Below, in pieces: positions 7,660 to 16,221 of a stretch of 22,707 nt of DNA. The notes under the pieces are model-generated. The model did no database searches. It saw only the letters and a program-made list of their open reading frames with translations, and had not been told where the DNA came from. Source of the stretch: a virus. A program made the translations under genes and the position numbers. Position 1 is the stretch's first letter, and the number at the start of each line of letters is the position of its first letter. The stretch spans positions 1-22,707 of IMG/VR virus record IMGVR_UViG_3300043431_000351; one strand, given 5' to 3'.

Positions 7660-9558
7660 TTACGCGGATACTGCGCTCACAGAACTGTTCAAAGACTGCA
7701 ATGTTGCAGATGCCATGTTCGTATATCCACTGGCTATCGCCTCCGTTTTCTTCAATTCCAACTCGGTGTACCCTTGTTGCAAGCGGTAGAAGTTGGCCAG
7801 CGATTGGATATTGCCTTTGAACGCTTCGATACGTGCGTTTAGGAACGCAATGTCTTTCTGCAGGGCGCCTTTATACACCTCGATGTTGGCGTCGATGTTG
7901 GTTTTGTAAATTTCCAGGCCGAGTTTTTTGATTTCGGCTTGCGAGGTGAATTTTTGTAGTGCGATTTCCGATCCAATTTTGTAGGAATCGAGTTGGGCCT
8001 CGTACTGGCCGAGGCGTGCGGCATTCGTTTTGACGTCGGCATCCAAAATTTTGGATTGTACTTCCACACCAAGACTTGCAGCCTTCAATTGGCCTTCGTA
8101 AAGATCAAGCTTAGCCAACTCACCAGATAGTTTGGCTTTGTCGCCGTCCAAAGAGGCTTTGTATGCCTCGAAAGCGGCCAAACGGGCTTGGATATTGGTT
8201 TTAAACACGTCGGCCCGAATGCCGTACTCTTTGATTTTCAACTCGTCGACTACGGCGCGCTTTGCAATGGCGTCGACCATGGCGCTGTAGCGGTTGACCA
8301 GAATCTGCTGCACTTCAACTTGCAACTTGGCGCCTTCGATCTGTTTGAACTCGACATCTTTTTGCAGCTTTAGGGCTTCAAGTTCGGTTTTAAAGCCCTC
8401 TAACCCAGCCAAAGCGGCTTTTAAGCGCACTTCGTACTGGTCGTTGAGCGCTTTCATAATCGCCAGCGAGAACTCATGGCGTGAGCGTTCGTGTTCGAAT
8501 ACGGTAATCAGTTTGTTGGCCAATTCGACAGACTGGTTATTGGCCGCGCCTATCAATCCTAAGCCGTGCTGTGCGTACTGCACAGCCAAGTTACGTACGC
8601 TCTGTATTTGGGCGGCAGCCATCGTCATTACAAACTGCAGATGCTGCACTTCCATCTTGCGGCGTTCGATATAAACTTCGGTTGAGTTGCCGGCTAGTGC
8701 TTTGGCCCCTTCTACGCGTGCTTTGTTCAGCGCGGATACGACAGCGCCGGGAGGGATCATAAAACCTTTGCGTGCGCCCTGCTCGGTTACTGTTTTCTCG
8801 GCAGCCTTGTATTCGGTTTCTACACGCGCACGGGATCGGGAATACAGCGCCGCTTCAAACTGATCGGGTAAGACCTCGCCTTCTAGCCCCGCCGCTATCT
8901 TGGCGGTTATCGCGTCTTTCTGCGCGTAATATTCGGGCGCAAACTTAGTCACCCAGCCGTCAACGATGTCATCAACAAACGCTTTCATTTCGGGTAACGC
9001 TTTGTCATACCGCGATTGCATGTACGCAGCGTAATTTTCTGGTGCTGGAATAGCCTCTGGTGTTGCTACCAATTCGTAATCCGGCAATACCAACTCGGGC
9101 GCCGTGCGAATAGTCAGCGGCGTGATGCTAGGAATATCCACGTCGCGTAAAATAGGCGCAGCCAGTGCCGCCAACTCGTTATAAATCTCGTCGACGTGTA
9201 GCGCTGGGTTGGCTTCGTTCCAATCTGGCATGACGCTCGAAGGCGCTGTTTGGTTAAACAGACCTGTGGTGTTTAGCGTGGGTACGGCCGGTAACGCGGG
9301 GTTATCTATGGTGTGAAGCGAAACTAGGGTCGGCGCATCGGGTATAACGCCTGGAGGGGCTTCGTACACCGGCATAGGTGTGGTGTCTGCTGGAACTTCT
9401 ACGTACTTAGCAGCAAAATCAGTTGGGTCAACAGGAATCGAGGCGTATCCGATCGATCCTTTAGAGGCATCAATAGCGGCGATTGCTTCGGCTGCCGCGT
9501 TGGCAAAGTAATCCGCACGATTAATTGCAGCGGAGATTAAGGCATTTACGTCAGCCAT
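7660..9558 (-). CDS. Long alpha-helical virion protein, 632 aa
   Basis: The ATG lies one base after the stop of the 345-aa gene (TAACATG). The first about 190 residues are Pro-rich, with paired acidic and Pro motifs (PVYEAPPGVIPDAPTL, PALPAVPTL, ELVLPDYELVATPEAIPAPE). From about residue 190 to 600 the sequence is almost continuously helical and charged, with heptad-like spacing and recurring phrases such as FKTELEALKLQKDVEFKQIE, IQARLAAFEAYKASLDGDK and IEAFKGNIQSLANFYR. It would form a long coiled-coil or helical bundle. No transmembrane helix or signal peptide is evident. I know long helical proteins of this kind from tail modules of podovirus-like phages, but I cannot name a characterised homologue. 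The function is likely structural (fibre stem or tail rod). The frame is secure. Confidence 0.8.
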   Translation of the reverse strand: MADVNALISAAINRADYFANAAAEAIAAIDASKGSIGYASIPVDPTDFAAKYVEVPADTTPMPVYEAPPGVIPDAPTLVSLHTIDNPALPAVPTLNTTGLFNQTAPSSVMPDWNEANPALHVDEIYNELAALAAPILRDVDIPSITPLTIRTAPELVLPDYELVATPEAIPAPENYAAYMQSRYDKALPEMKAFVDDIVDGWVTKFAPEYYAQKDAITAKIAAGLEGEVLPDQFEAALYSRSRARVETEYKAAEKTVTEQGARKGFMIPPGAVVSALNKARVEGAKALAGNSTEVYIERRKMEVQHLQFVMTMAAAQIQSVRNLAVQYAQHGLGLIGAANNQSVELANKLITVFEHERSRHEFSLAIMKALNDQYEVRLKAALAGLEGFKTELEALKLQKDVEFKQIEGAKLQVEVQQILVNRYSAMVDAIAKRAVVDELKIKEYGIRADVFKTNIQARLAAFEAYKASLDGDKAKLSGELAKLDLYEGQLKAASLGVEVQSKILDADVKTNAARLGQYEAQLDSYKIGSEIALQKFTSQAEIKKLGLEIYKTNIDANIEVYKGALQKDIAFLNARIEAFKGNIQSLANFYRLQQGYTELELKKTEAIASGYTNMASATLQSLNSSVSAVSA

Positions 9559-9559
9559 G

Positions 9560-10597
9560 TTATTTCACCCTTCGCGTTAGTCCGTCAGGCAGGTATTCAA
9601 GTCCCTGCAGTTTCTGTATACCTTCTACTTTAAAGGCCCAATAACGGCCTTTACTGCCTCTAGCCAAACGCGTCCTTCGGCCTCCAAATTCGGCAGGGAA
9701 GGTAGGTTGCGCCACACTATCCACTATCGCTGTTACCTGGTACGCGTCATCACCGTCTTGGTACATGTAGGCTACGTTTTTCGATTGGTAGCTATTGAAA
9801 TCGGTGTCTTTGGTAATGATCGTACCGTTTACGGGGGTAAGTGTCACGTTGTCCATCGTGTCGTCGATACCTGTTAATAGATACAACCCATCGTTACGGA
9901 CGCCATAATAGGTATTGCCTATGGCAGCTATGTGCATGAACGGGTAGTTCTGGTATCTTGTAACGCTAGTATTAAGCGTATTCATCACGTAGGCTTCGGC
10001 GTATTCGACAGTGTACGTAAGGTTAAGGTGCGGCGTAACCGCAAAACCACGCCCGGTTAGCCTCGAATAGTACAACCCAGCGGTAAATCCGCGGCCTGTC
10101 AACCGCATGGTCGTTGGCGCAGTAGCGAATGCGCTCAGATCGACGGCAAAACCTCTGCCTGTTAACCGCATGCTGGTTGCGGCTGTTGAGGTTGCGCTTA
10201 AGGCAACGGCAAAGCCACGCCCCGTTAATACTGCGCCGCCAAATAGCTGCGGCGTTACCGCAAAGCCTCGCCCTACCAACTCTGCGTCGGCAGAATTCAC
10301 CATTCGGCCGGTAAAGGTTACGTTGAACCCTTGCCCGGTGAGATACATACTGTTTTCGGACGCCATGCTCAAGGTTGGCGATACCTTAAACGTGGCGCCT
10401 GTACCAACCGCGCCACCAAACAGGGATGGTGTTACTGCAAATCCTTGTCCGGTTAACGTGGCTCCGTAATTGGCCGACATTTCCAGCACAGGTAACCACG
10501 TAAAACCTCTACCAAGTACGTTACCTTGGTTTTCGTTTACGCGGCCTTGCGCCGCGGTAAGCGCAGTACCTGTTATCGAGACTGTTACGTCGGCCAC
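9560..10597 (-). CDS. Repeat-containing tail protein with LTGRGF repeats
   Basis: The 345-aa protein starts at GTG (MADVTVSITG), preceded by AAAGGA seven bases upstream, which settles the start. Residues about 28-185 hold roughly nine copies of a 17-21 residue unit whose core is L[TV]G[RQ]GF[AT]V; some copies share longer stretches (TPSLFGGAV / TPQLFGGAV, ATSMR / PTTMR). The C-terminal about 150 residues form a separate domain (YGVRNDGLYLLTGIDDT, then RLARGSKGRYWAFKVEGIQKLQGLEYLP) that I recognise as a type found at the end of tail and baseplate-like proteins of podovirus-like phages. Probably a tail hub or fibre-attachment protein: the repeats look like a beta-solenoid or extended spacer, the C-terminus like a docking domain. 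Role inferred. Confidence 0.8.
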   Translation of the reverse strand: MADVTVSITGTALTAAQGRVNENQGNVLGRGFTWLPVLEMSANYGATLTGQGFAVTPSLFGGAVGTGATFKVSPTLSMASENSMYLTGQGFNVTFTGRMVNSADAELVGRGFAVTPQLFGGAVLTGRGFAVALSATSTAATSMRLTGRGFAVDLSAFATAPTTMRLTGRGFTAGLYYSRLTGRGFAVTPHLNLTYTVEYAEAYVMNTLNTSVTRYQNYPFMHIAAIGNTYYGVRNDGLYLLTGIDDTMDNVTLTPVNGTIITKDTDFNSYQSKNVAYMYQDGDDAYQVTAIVDSVAQPTFPAEFGGRRTRLARGSKGRYWAFKVEGIQKLQGLEYLPDGLTRRVK

Positions 10598-10609
10598 GAC
10601 AGTCCTTTG

Positions 10610-11071
10610 TTACGAAATGTTACTGAAGGGAATTGTGAAGTTTTGTACTATGCCCGTTTCAGCTACGGCATAGGTTACCTTCGCCATCAACATGTCGCCG
10701 GAGGTAATGCCGACGCTGAAATCATGGCGTATCAAAGTTGTCGAAACACCGCCCGTATCGGAGGCAGAGTTACTGACAAAACGTCCCCATCCAATGGTAC
10801 CGGCGACTGCGCAGACAAAAGTCCATGTTTCGGCGGCGGCTTTGTTCATTGAGGCACCAACAGGGGCATCAAATTCCAAACCGTTGGTTGCGGAACCTGC
10901 GGTCCACGCGCCGCCATTTAAGGTTGCCTTGCCTAGATAGGTGCCTGTCGGTGCCGCATCAGGGCTAGCGGGTTGGGCCCCGGTATAAAACATAATTACG
11001 CCGTCAGCCAAATCGGCTTTGGTTTTGGCCAGTAAGCTGTTCAGTGCGCCTGTTGAAAATCGGTAAGCCAT
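10610..11071 (-). CDS. Small phage structural protein, 153 aa
   Basis: I start this gene at the ATG at 11069-11071 (MAYRFSTGAL) because TAGGAG lies seven bases upstream. A longer frame reaches 11179 but would run through the end of the preceding 372-aa gene. Features are a helical N-terminus (LNSLLAKTKADLADGVIMFYTG), then Thr/Gly/Ala-rich beta-like sequence (GTYLGKATLNGG, TWTFVCAVAGTIGWGRFVSN) and a C-terminus resembling a short strand pair. It is about as long as the 152-aa protein at 16278-16736, and both look like minor virion beta-sandwich proteins, though I cannot show homology by eye. Genes on either side are tail components, so a tail or neck role is plausible but unproven. Confidence 0.75.
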   Translation of the reverse strand: MAYRFSTGALNSLLAKTKADLADGVIMFYTGAQPASPDAAPTGTYLGKATLNGGAWTAGSATNGLEFDAPVGASMNKAAAETWTFVCAVAGTIGWGRFVSNSASDTGGVSTTLIRHDFSVGITSGDMLMAKVTYAVAETGIVQNFTIPFSNIS

Positions 11072-11081
11072 ATCGGTACTC

Positions 11082-12200
11082 CTAAGTGTCAAATGAGTTA
11101 AACGCTTCGCTACCGGCGTCATGCACTGCAACGAATTTACTTGTGCCTTTATTGTACACCAGCGAAGTGGCGCAAACACTACCCATAGGCAAGGATACGG
11201 TTTGTTCGGTTAAAGTGATAAAAGGGAAGCACCGGCATACGCCGCGCTTCGTGTAAATTAGCAAAGTTCCCGTGGGTTCTTTGACGATCGGACGGCCCGG
11301 TATAACCCCGTACTTAGCCAAGCTAGTAAGCCCTGCATCCGTGGTGTATGAATAGATTTCCTCGTCGGTTGCAATAACCAGCGCTTGCTCCGTTGCTTTC
11401 ATAGCTTGCACTTTACCAGGCACGATAAAATAGGCATCGTCACCTGGAAACAAGTGGTAGGTGAAAGGCTTGCTAGCCCAAACTATTGTGTAGTCGCCTA
11501 AAGGCTCAGTCACAAAAATTTTGGACTCGTACCACTCGATTTTGTCAGCATTTACCGGAAAGTGATCGGCATTTAGGTTACAGGGCGCTAATTGGTTGGG
11601 TTGTCCGAGTTCGTAAAACACTTCGCCACCGGCTTCGGTCATGTAGACTTTGCTAGTTAAACCCGGACTTTCCAATGGGTATACTAGGATTTCGCCTTTG
11701 GCTTCTAGTTCGACAGTCACCACGGGCGAAGTTCCGCTTTCCAAGCCGTCACTATTAACAAATGTCGATACGATGCTATATATGCCTGGCTCCCAAGAGC
11801 CTCCTGTTATCGTTACGGCAGGCTCTATTTCAGGTATTGGTACGCGTATAGAACTTACCGTTTCTTCGAATATCATGTACCCGTCGTTAGTGAACAGCGT
11901 TCGCTCTTCATCGGCAAATTCCGTCGCGGTGGACGGGCCTATAAGGGTCAAACTAAGATCGCTCTCGACGCGGTAAAGGTTACCACTGCTAACGATATAG
12001 GTAACACGATCAAGCGTGGTGTATGCGGCGGATACGGACACCGCTAGTGCCGGCGCGTAGCCTGGTCGCGCAACCAAACCCATGGCGTTTGTGACATCGA
12101 CATCGATTGCGTCTTGCAAGCCGACACCCGCCTCGTTACCGTCTGAAAGGTCCCGAGGGGAAACCGTGTTCTGAATACCTGCAAACTTAGTGATTATCAT
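11082..12200 (-). CDS. Putative tail hub / DNA-stabilisation protein, P22 gp10-like
   Basis: The 372-aa protein starts ITKFAGIQNTVSPRDL, followed by a segment of the type (A)xxVDVTNAMGLVARPGY (about 33-48). This is the signature opening of a family of podovirus tail-hub proteins related by pattern to P22 gp10. The rest is beta-rich, with repeated strands spaced like propeller blades (YIVSSGNLYRVESDLSLTLIG, DEERTLFTNDGYMIFEE, TDEEIYSYTTDAG, PTGTLLIYTKRGV). Such proteins close the portal channel and hold the packaged genome. The stop lies 10 nt before the 153-aa gene and the start lies 6 nt after the stop of the fibre gene; no clear ribosome binding site is seen, so coupling is likely. The family call rests on pattern memory only. 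Confidence 0.7.
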   Translation of the reverse strand: MIITKFAGIQNTVSPRDLSDGNEAGVGLQDAIDVDVTNAMGLVARPGYAPALAVSVSAAYTTLDRVTYIVSSGNLYRVESDLSLTLIGPSTATEFADEERTLFTNDGYMIFEETVSSIRVPIPEIEPAVTITGGSWEPGIYSIVSTFVNSDGLESGTSPVVTVELEAKGEILVYPLESPGLTSKVYMTEAGGEVFYELGQPNQLAPCNLNADHFPVNADKIEWYESKIFVTEPLGDYTIVWASKPFTYHLFPGDDAYFIVPGKVQAMKATEQALVIATDEEIYSYTTDAGLTSLAKYGVIPGRPIVKEPTGTLLIYTKRGVCRCFPFITLTEQTVSLPMGSVCATSLVYNKGTSKFVAVHDAGSEAFNSFDT

Positions 12201-12206
12201 GTGTCG

Positions 12207-14495
12207 TTAGATAGCAGGGTATACGTCCGACGATACTACTTGGGTTCCGCTTATAGCGAACCCAAAAGGTTGCCCTATCGGCGTAGTGGACTGTCCGATA
12301 AAAATGTACGACTTTCCACCTTTGCGCACTACCCACGGGTTTCCACAATCGCCGCGGCCATAATGTTCCGGTACGGAATGTATGAGCGGTATGACCTCGT
12401 TCAATGTATTTTTACCTACCTGCGTCCATGCTACCCCATCTTTTGATGTGGCTTTGACGTAGGCCAGGTTGTCTACTTCGTTTCCGCGATACGACGCGTG
12501 GTATATCATAGTAAAATAGCTACCATTCCATTCTACATAGGGATGCCCTACGGTACCTTTAGACGTGCAGGCAATAGGGCCTACTGTAACCGACGCAGAT
12601 ACTTGGTACGTACTACCATTGGCACCCCACAGCCCCGTTAACAACCTGGAAATTTTTAAGCCTGCCGGTATGCCCGCTCCAGTAATACCTGTGTCTACTG
12701 AAAAGGTTCCGGTACCTGTTACGGCACTGTTTAAAGTCATCGTAGTGCCGGCTATGGTAGCGGTAAAAGCCAAGTCGATAGTGCGTAGCCCGGTTAAGTC
12801 GTACTGCCAATGCTTGAAAGGGCCTAAAGGGGATGTCGATCTAGCTACCGAAAGGGTCCATACAGAGGCGCCAGAAATAGGTTTTGACTCATAAAAAAGA
12901 TAATAAATCCCGTTAAGGCCTCTGCACACACATTGGTTAGCTACCGTGCCTAGTGTAAACACGCCAGGTATCTCTACCGTGGCATCAAAAGCTAGTGCCG
13001 TGTGCTTAACTAATTCGGAAGGGTTTGGCCCGTACGCTACCGCAATAGCATTCCCGGTTTTGTAATAAAAATATAAGGTTTTATCTTCGAAAAGTACGGA
13101 GGATTCGCTATCGGGCACGTTACCGCTGCCGGATAGGATAGCGCGTTTGCGAAGCGCCCAGGGTCCTGTAGGTCCAGGGCTAGTAAGCCAGTCTACACCG
13201 CCGTAACCTCCAAAATGGCTGACGAAGCCGTTCCATAGTCCGTTCTGGTCTACGTAGGCGACCATTTCCCCCGGTTGCTCTACCGTAACCGTTCCTAAAC
13301 CATAAAAATTACGTTCGTACGGCCAGTTTGTTACCGAAATATAGCTTAGGTTGTCGAAGGCTGCGCTTTGCATGCCGAAAGCGGTACGGCTACCGCCGTA
13401 GGTAGTTTTAACGTATACCTTAAACGTTACGTTACCTTTTGAGTCTAAGTCGGACGGTAGTACCCGTTGAAATTGCTTTCCGAAACCTCGCACGCCGGAC
13501 GCGTTAAAGTTAAAAGCGTTGGCGTCATTGATTTCGTCTACTGAATTAAATAGCGCTCCTGACGTCCAGTTTCTAATCAACCTTCCGCCTGTAGAAACGA
13601 CGTACACCCCTATAGTATTGCTTGAAAGGTACAAGTTTATGTCCGCTTCAATCAAGTCGCCAACCTTTGCAGGTATGGTTATATCCATTCGCCCAGTGTC
13701 GTCGAGTTTAGTAAACGTATTTGCTACTAAGGTAAAAGTGCTATCGGCGCCTGCTACGCCGCCTGGATATTTAATAACGGGTACCGGTACCCTCGTTATG
13801 CCCGGAATGTTTTTGCGTAAATTTTTTGCTACAAAGTTGTTTATATTCCTTGCCGATAGTAACTGGTACGCGAACGCTCCGCTTACTTCATTAGCGCAAT
13901 ACAGCCTGAAGCATACGTTCCCATTTGCGTCTCTGTCGGTCTCTTTAACGGTGTTTGTAGCCGTAGCCCGCGCGCACTGGCCGTTAGCGTACGTGCCGGA
14001 TGTCGAATTTCCCGCCCATATAGTGAATGCCCCTGCAACGCTTTGCAATCCGGTTACCCCGCTTGTCCAATCCCTTACGGCCGAGCCCGCTATCGACCAA
14101 ATAGATAGTACTAACCCGCTACCACTAGGGCACTTAACGAGTATCGATGAATCTACTTGTATTACGTCGCCTACGTCCGCGGGTATAGTAATGTCCCTAA
14201 AGGCACCCTCGGCGTTATTAACGGCTATGGGTACTGCAGTATTGCTTGTGCTAGGTATCAAAGCGTCCGTTGCTACCGGCAGAATACGTGTCCTGGACGC
14301 GGCAGCTAATACCGGCTTGTCAAAAGGTGCCGATAGGTTGGTCCAGTCGGTACCGTTACTCGCCCATACGTGGCCTGTGTCTTGTAACTGTACCTGTGTT
14401 ACGCCAACCACGCTAGCATCAGGTAGTTCCACTACTACTACTACCGAGTCGTCGTAGGCGTCTTTTTGGGTGTTTGTTCCGTATATTTCGGCCAT
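12207..14495 (-). CDS. Tail fibre/spike with duplicated binding domain and GH43-like five-bladed propeller
   Basis: The 762-aa protein begins with an attachment-type segment (about 1-60, VWASNGTDWTN). Two copies of a domain of about 140 residues follow. They match at DITIPADVGDVIQVD (101) and DITIPAKVGDLIEAD (271), at RDWTSG (141) and RNWTSG (308), and at DANGNVCFRLY and DSKGNVTFKVY. Residues about 405-762 show five recurring Asn/Gly-Tyr-Tyr strand patterns (NGLWNGFVSHFGG, KTLYFYYKTG, NGIYYLFYES, NGSYFTMIYHAS, GKSYIFIGQS) typical of GH43/GH32-type propellers. A common phage module (TGAGIPAGLKI... about 575-645) interrupts the propeller. Start: TAGGATC nine bases upstream; the ATG overlaps the previous stop (TAATG). 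Probably binds or trims host surface glycans; catalytic acids cannot be assigned by eye. Confidence 0.8.
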   Translation of the reverse strand: MAEIYGTNTQKDAYDDSVVVVVELPDASVVGVTQVQLQDTGHVWASNGTDWTNLSAPFDKPVLAAASRTRILPVATDALIPSTSNTAVPIAVNNAEGAFRDITIPADVGDVIQVDSSILVKCPSGSGLVLSIWSIAGSAVRDWTSGVTGLQSVAGAFTIWAGNSTSGTYANGQCARATATNTVKETDRDANGNVCFRLYCANEVSGAFAYQLLSARNINNFVAKNLRKNIPGITRVPVPVIKYPGGVAGADSTFTLVANTFTKLDDTGRMDITIPAKVGDLIEADINLYLSSNTIGVYVVSTGGRLIRNWTSGALFNSVDEINDANAFNFNASGVRGFGKQFQRVLPSDLDSKGNVTFKVYVKTTYGGSRTAFGMQSAAFDNLSYISVTNWPYERNFYGLGTVTVEQPGEMVAYVDQNGLWNGFVSHFGGYGGVDWLTSPGPTGPWALRKRAILSGSGNVPDSESSVLFEDKTLYFYYKTGNAIAVAYGPNPSELVKHTALAFDATVEIPGVFTLGTVANQCVCRGLNGIYYLFYESKPISGASVWTLSVARSTSPLGPFKHWQYDLTGLRTIDLAFTATIAGTTMTLNSAVTGTGTFSVDTGITGAGIPAGLKISRLLTGLWGANGSTYQVSASVTVGPIACTSKGTVGHPYVEWNGSYFTMIYHASYRGNEVDNLAYVKATSKDGVAWTQVGKNTLNEVIPLIHSVPEHYGRGDCGNPWVVRKGGKSYIFIGQSTTPIGQPFGFAISGTQVVSSDVYPAI

Positions 14496-14998
14496 TATCG
14501 TGATCCTACTTTAAATTGAAGTGTAATATCGTCTTCTTCACCGTTGCTTTTGACGGTATGGTTGGTCAAAGAGAAAGTCGCTACCCCATCCGGTACCGCG
14601 GTAATACGGCATTGCGTGGTGTTAGACGTACTTGACTGTTGATCTATCGTAACGCTGTCCGTTGCCACCCATGCCGAGGATGAAATGCTTTCGCTTGGGG
14701 GTAGTAAATTGTAGGCTACGGCTTCCCAAACAATACCGCCGTCTTTTACCGTTCCGCCGACTGTGGTTGGCCAAACAGGTTCCGTAGCTCCTGACAGGCC
14801 GGGGTTGTTTACTTTGAAGTACAGGCCTTTAAACACACTCGCAACAACAATATCGTAATCGTCGTCAAAACGTTTGTAGTAAACCGTGCTAGGTTGCCAC
14901 GTATCAGGGCGATAGATTATGCCGACATAGCGTTTACTATTCGGATCGTGGACGCCGGATACCTTAAAGGGGCCTTTGGCGGTAGCAGAATAAAGCAT
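14495..14998 (-). CDS. Small tail protein with phage ATEPxW-type module, 167 aa
   Basis: I choose the ATG at 14996-14998 (MLYSATAKGPF) because GAGGG precedes it by about eight bases and a promoter-like motif lies 40 nt upstream. The open frame continues to 15112, but that extension overlaps the previous gene. Residues about 30-95 contain a module common in phage fibres (DTWQPSTVYYK, SGATEPVWPTTVGGTV, VWEAVAYN); a related version ends the LamG protein at 17001-18092. The last about 65 residues (STSNTTQCRITAVPDGVATFSLTN) form a beta domain that recurs in phage structural proteins. The stop overlaps the start of the fibre gene by one base, which suggests coupled synthesis and a role in fibre attachment. 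Role inferred. Confidence 0.75.
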   Translation of the reverse strand: MLYSATAKGPFKVSGVHDPNSKRYVGIIYRPDTWQPSTVYYKRFDDDYDIVVASVFKGLYFKVNNPGLSGATEPVWPTTVGGTVKDGGIVWEAVAYNLLPPSESISSSAWVATDSVTIDQQSSTSNTTQCRITAVPDGVATFSLTNHTVKSNGEEDDITLQFKVGSR

Positions 14999-15037
14999 GC
15001 GGTACCCTCGGCAGTTGAGGAAAATTAAATTTTCCAA

Positions 15038-15051
15038 ATTGTAGCAGATAC
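15038..15051 (-). promoter_or_regulatory. Putative late promoter, extended -10 motif, copy A
   Basis: Minus-strand GTATCTGCTACAAT is identical over 14 bases to a second copy at 16983-16996. It contains TGCTACAAT, a textbook extended -10 (TGnTACAAT). It lies just after the 293-aa gene stop, with the predicted start of transcription about 33 nt before the 167-aa gene ATG. No good -35 box is seen, which an extended -10 does not need. A 17-bp palindrome (GGAAAATT-T-AATTTTCC, 15019-15035) follows immediately and could be an operator or hairpin in the leader. Confidence 0.5.
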
Positions 15052-15933
15052 TTAATGCGACCGGTAATCTTCTACGGTTATTTTGTTCGTTTGCTCTTGC
15101 GCAATTATCCAAGTTATGTATCGCTCTAACCGGGTTTTGTGTAAGTCGCCTTGCAAAATAGGTTGTTGAATGCCGTTAATAGGCGCAGTACGGGTTGTTC
15201 CGGGGATATTACCCGTAGCTGCCGTGACGCTTTGCCCGGTCACGCTTGGCCAGTTCAAACTTATACTGGTACCTTGTTGTAGCACTAGCGAGAGTCCTGT
15301 AATACCTTTCGACCGTGCGTTTTGAACTTGTCCCGCTTGCGTTGTCAACACTGACCCTACAGGCAACGCCGCTATACTAATACTCAAAGAACCTAGTGCC
15401 GTACTAGCCGGCACGCCGCTAAGCGCTTTTGCCAAGCTGGCTACTACAGTTCCTTGTTGTATTGCCGTACTTGCCCCGGTTAACTTGGCCGTGCGCGTTA
15501 GGCTAACCGCGCCTGTCGCAGTGATTAGCGCGACGCCAAATATCGACTCCTGTCCTTCTTTTTGAACTCCGACGGACGCTTGCGCAATGGTTGCGGCCAA
15601 TCCTGCCAAGGGCTGGCTGCGAACAACATTGATATTGCCGCGGGCTGCGGTAAGCGATTGGCCTGCTAAGGTTGCAAAATAGGCTACATCCGTGGTGCCC
15701 GCCGCTACCGTTGCGCTTAGCCCTGTTATGGGCGCAAAAAAATCAAGTCCGAATATCACGGTGCCTTGACTCAACGTCGTAGCGAGACCGCTAATGCTGA
15801 CGGTAGTACTAGCTTTAACTGTGCCTTGTCCGACAGTTACTTGTATGCCCGTAGCGCTGGTGTCTAGGATAAAGTCAGTGCCGGTTGTGAAACCCGCCAG
15901 TATGGTGAAGTCTGTACCGGAGGTGAAGGCCAT
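15052..15933 (-). CDS. Gly-rich repeat virion protein, 293 aa
   Basis: Most of the protein is a string of degenerate units of about 22-24 residues of the form [LI]xGxxxTxxxGTVxxS. Examples are ISGLATTLSQGTV, ITGLSATVAAGTT, LAGQSLTAARGNI, LAGLAATIAQASV, LSGVPASTALGSL and VTGQSVTAATGNI. Such repeats are known in phage particle proteins and suggest stacked beta-hairpins or a beta-solenoid. The last about 35 residues are different and charged (KTRLERYITWIIAQEQTNK). The N-terminus has a short duplication (FTSGTDFTILAGF, FTTGTDFILDTS). The ATG overlaps the stop of the 90-aa gene by one base (TAATG). Probably a fibre or decoration protein; no enzyme motif. Role inferred from repeats and neighbours. 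Confidence 0.75.
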   Translation of the reverse strand: MAFTSGTDFTILAGFTTGTDFILDTSATGIQVTVGQGTVKASTTVSISGLATTLSQGTVIFGLDFFAPITGLSATVAAGTTDVAYFATLAGQSLTAARGNINVVRSQPLAGLAATIAQASVGVQKEGQESIFGVALITATGAVSLTRTAKLTGASTAIQQGTVVASLAKALSGVPASTALGSLSISIAALPVGSVLTTQAGQVQNARSKGITGLSLVLQQGTSISLNWPSVTGQSVTAATGNIPGTTRTAPINGIQQPILQGDLHKTRLERYITWIIAQEQTNKITVEDYRSH

Positions 15934-16205
15934 TATATTTCGTCCTCGATGTAGAGGCGTACGCGAGAGGCTTCTGCCGCTATGTTAGGGGAGCGTAACT
16001 GGACTGCGGTTACAAAAGGCGCGTTTTGAGCGACGACGTGGTGGCCTGTTCTTGCGACAATAAGCCACTCTACCTCTGGATTTTTAATAGGTGCGGCAAC
16101 GAAACCGGCCACTGCGTATACCGATACGCCGGATATGGCTACCGTGATTTGGCTTTTGGTATTGCCGGGTACTGCTTGAACTTGCTGACCGGTTGTAGCC
16201 GCCAT
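15933..16205 (-). CDS. Small virion protein, 90 aa
   Basis: The ATG is preceded by AGGTGA five bases upstream, and the stop overlaps the 293-aa gene start. Residues 20-35 read VTVAISGVSVYAVAGF-like, echoing the repeat phrase of the downstream 293-aa protein. The remainder (EVEWLIVARTGHHVVAQNAPFVTAVQLRSPN) looks like a compact beta domain. No known family recognised. Tight coupling suggests the two products work together. A terminator-like hairpin lies just upstream, so expression may depend on read-through or on a promoter that I cannot see. Confidence 0.65.
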   Translation of the reverse strand: MAATTGQQVQAVPGNTKSQITVAISGVSVYAVAGFVAAPIKNPEVEWLIVARTGHHVVAQNAPFVTAVQLRSPNIAAEASRVRLYIEDEI

Positions 16206-16221
16206 AGATCACCTGTATTAA

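Noticed and set aside
11072-11179. Upstream start for the 153-aa protein
   Set aside because: It would run through the end of the 372-aa gene; TAGGAG precedes the ATG at 11071 at the right distance.
13519-14457. Long plus-strand open frame (312 codons) antisense to the fibre gene
   Set aside because: It lies wholly inside a well-supported minus-strand gene, has no ribosome binding site, and its composition is that of a reverse-phase shadow.
14999-15112. Upstream start for the 167-aa protein
   Set aside because: The extension overlaps the 293-aa gene and the promoter motif; the ATG at 14998 has a ribosome binding site and starts the recognisable sequence.
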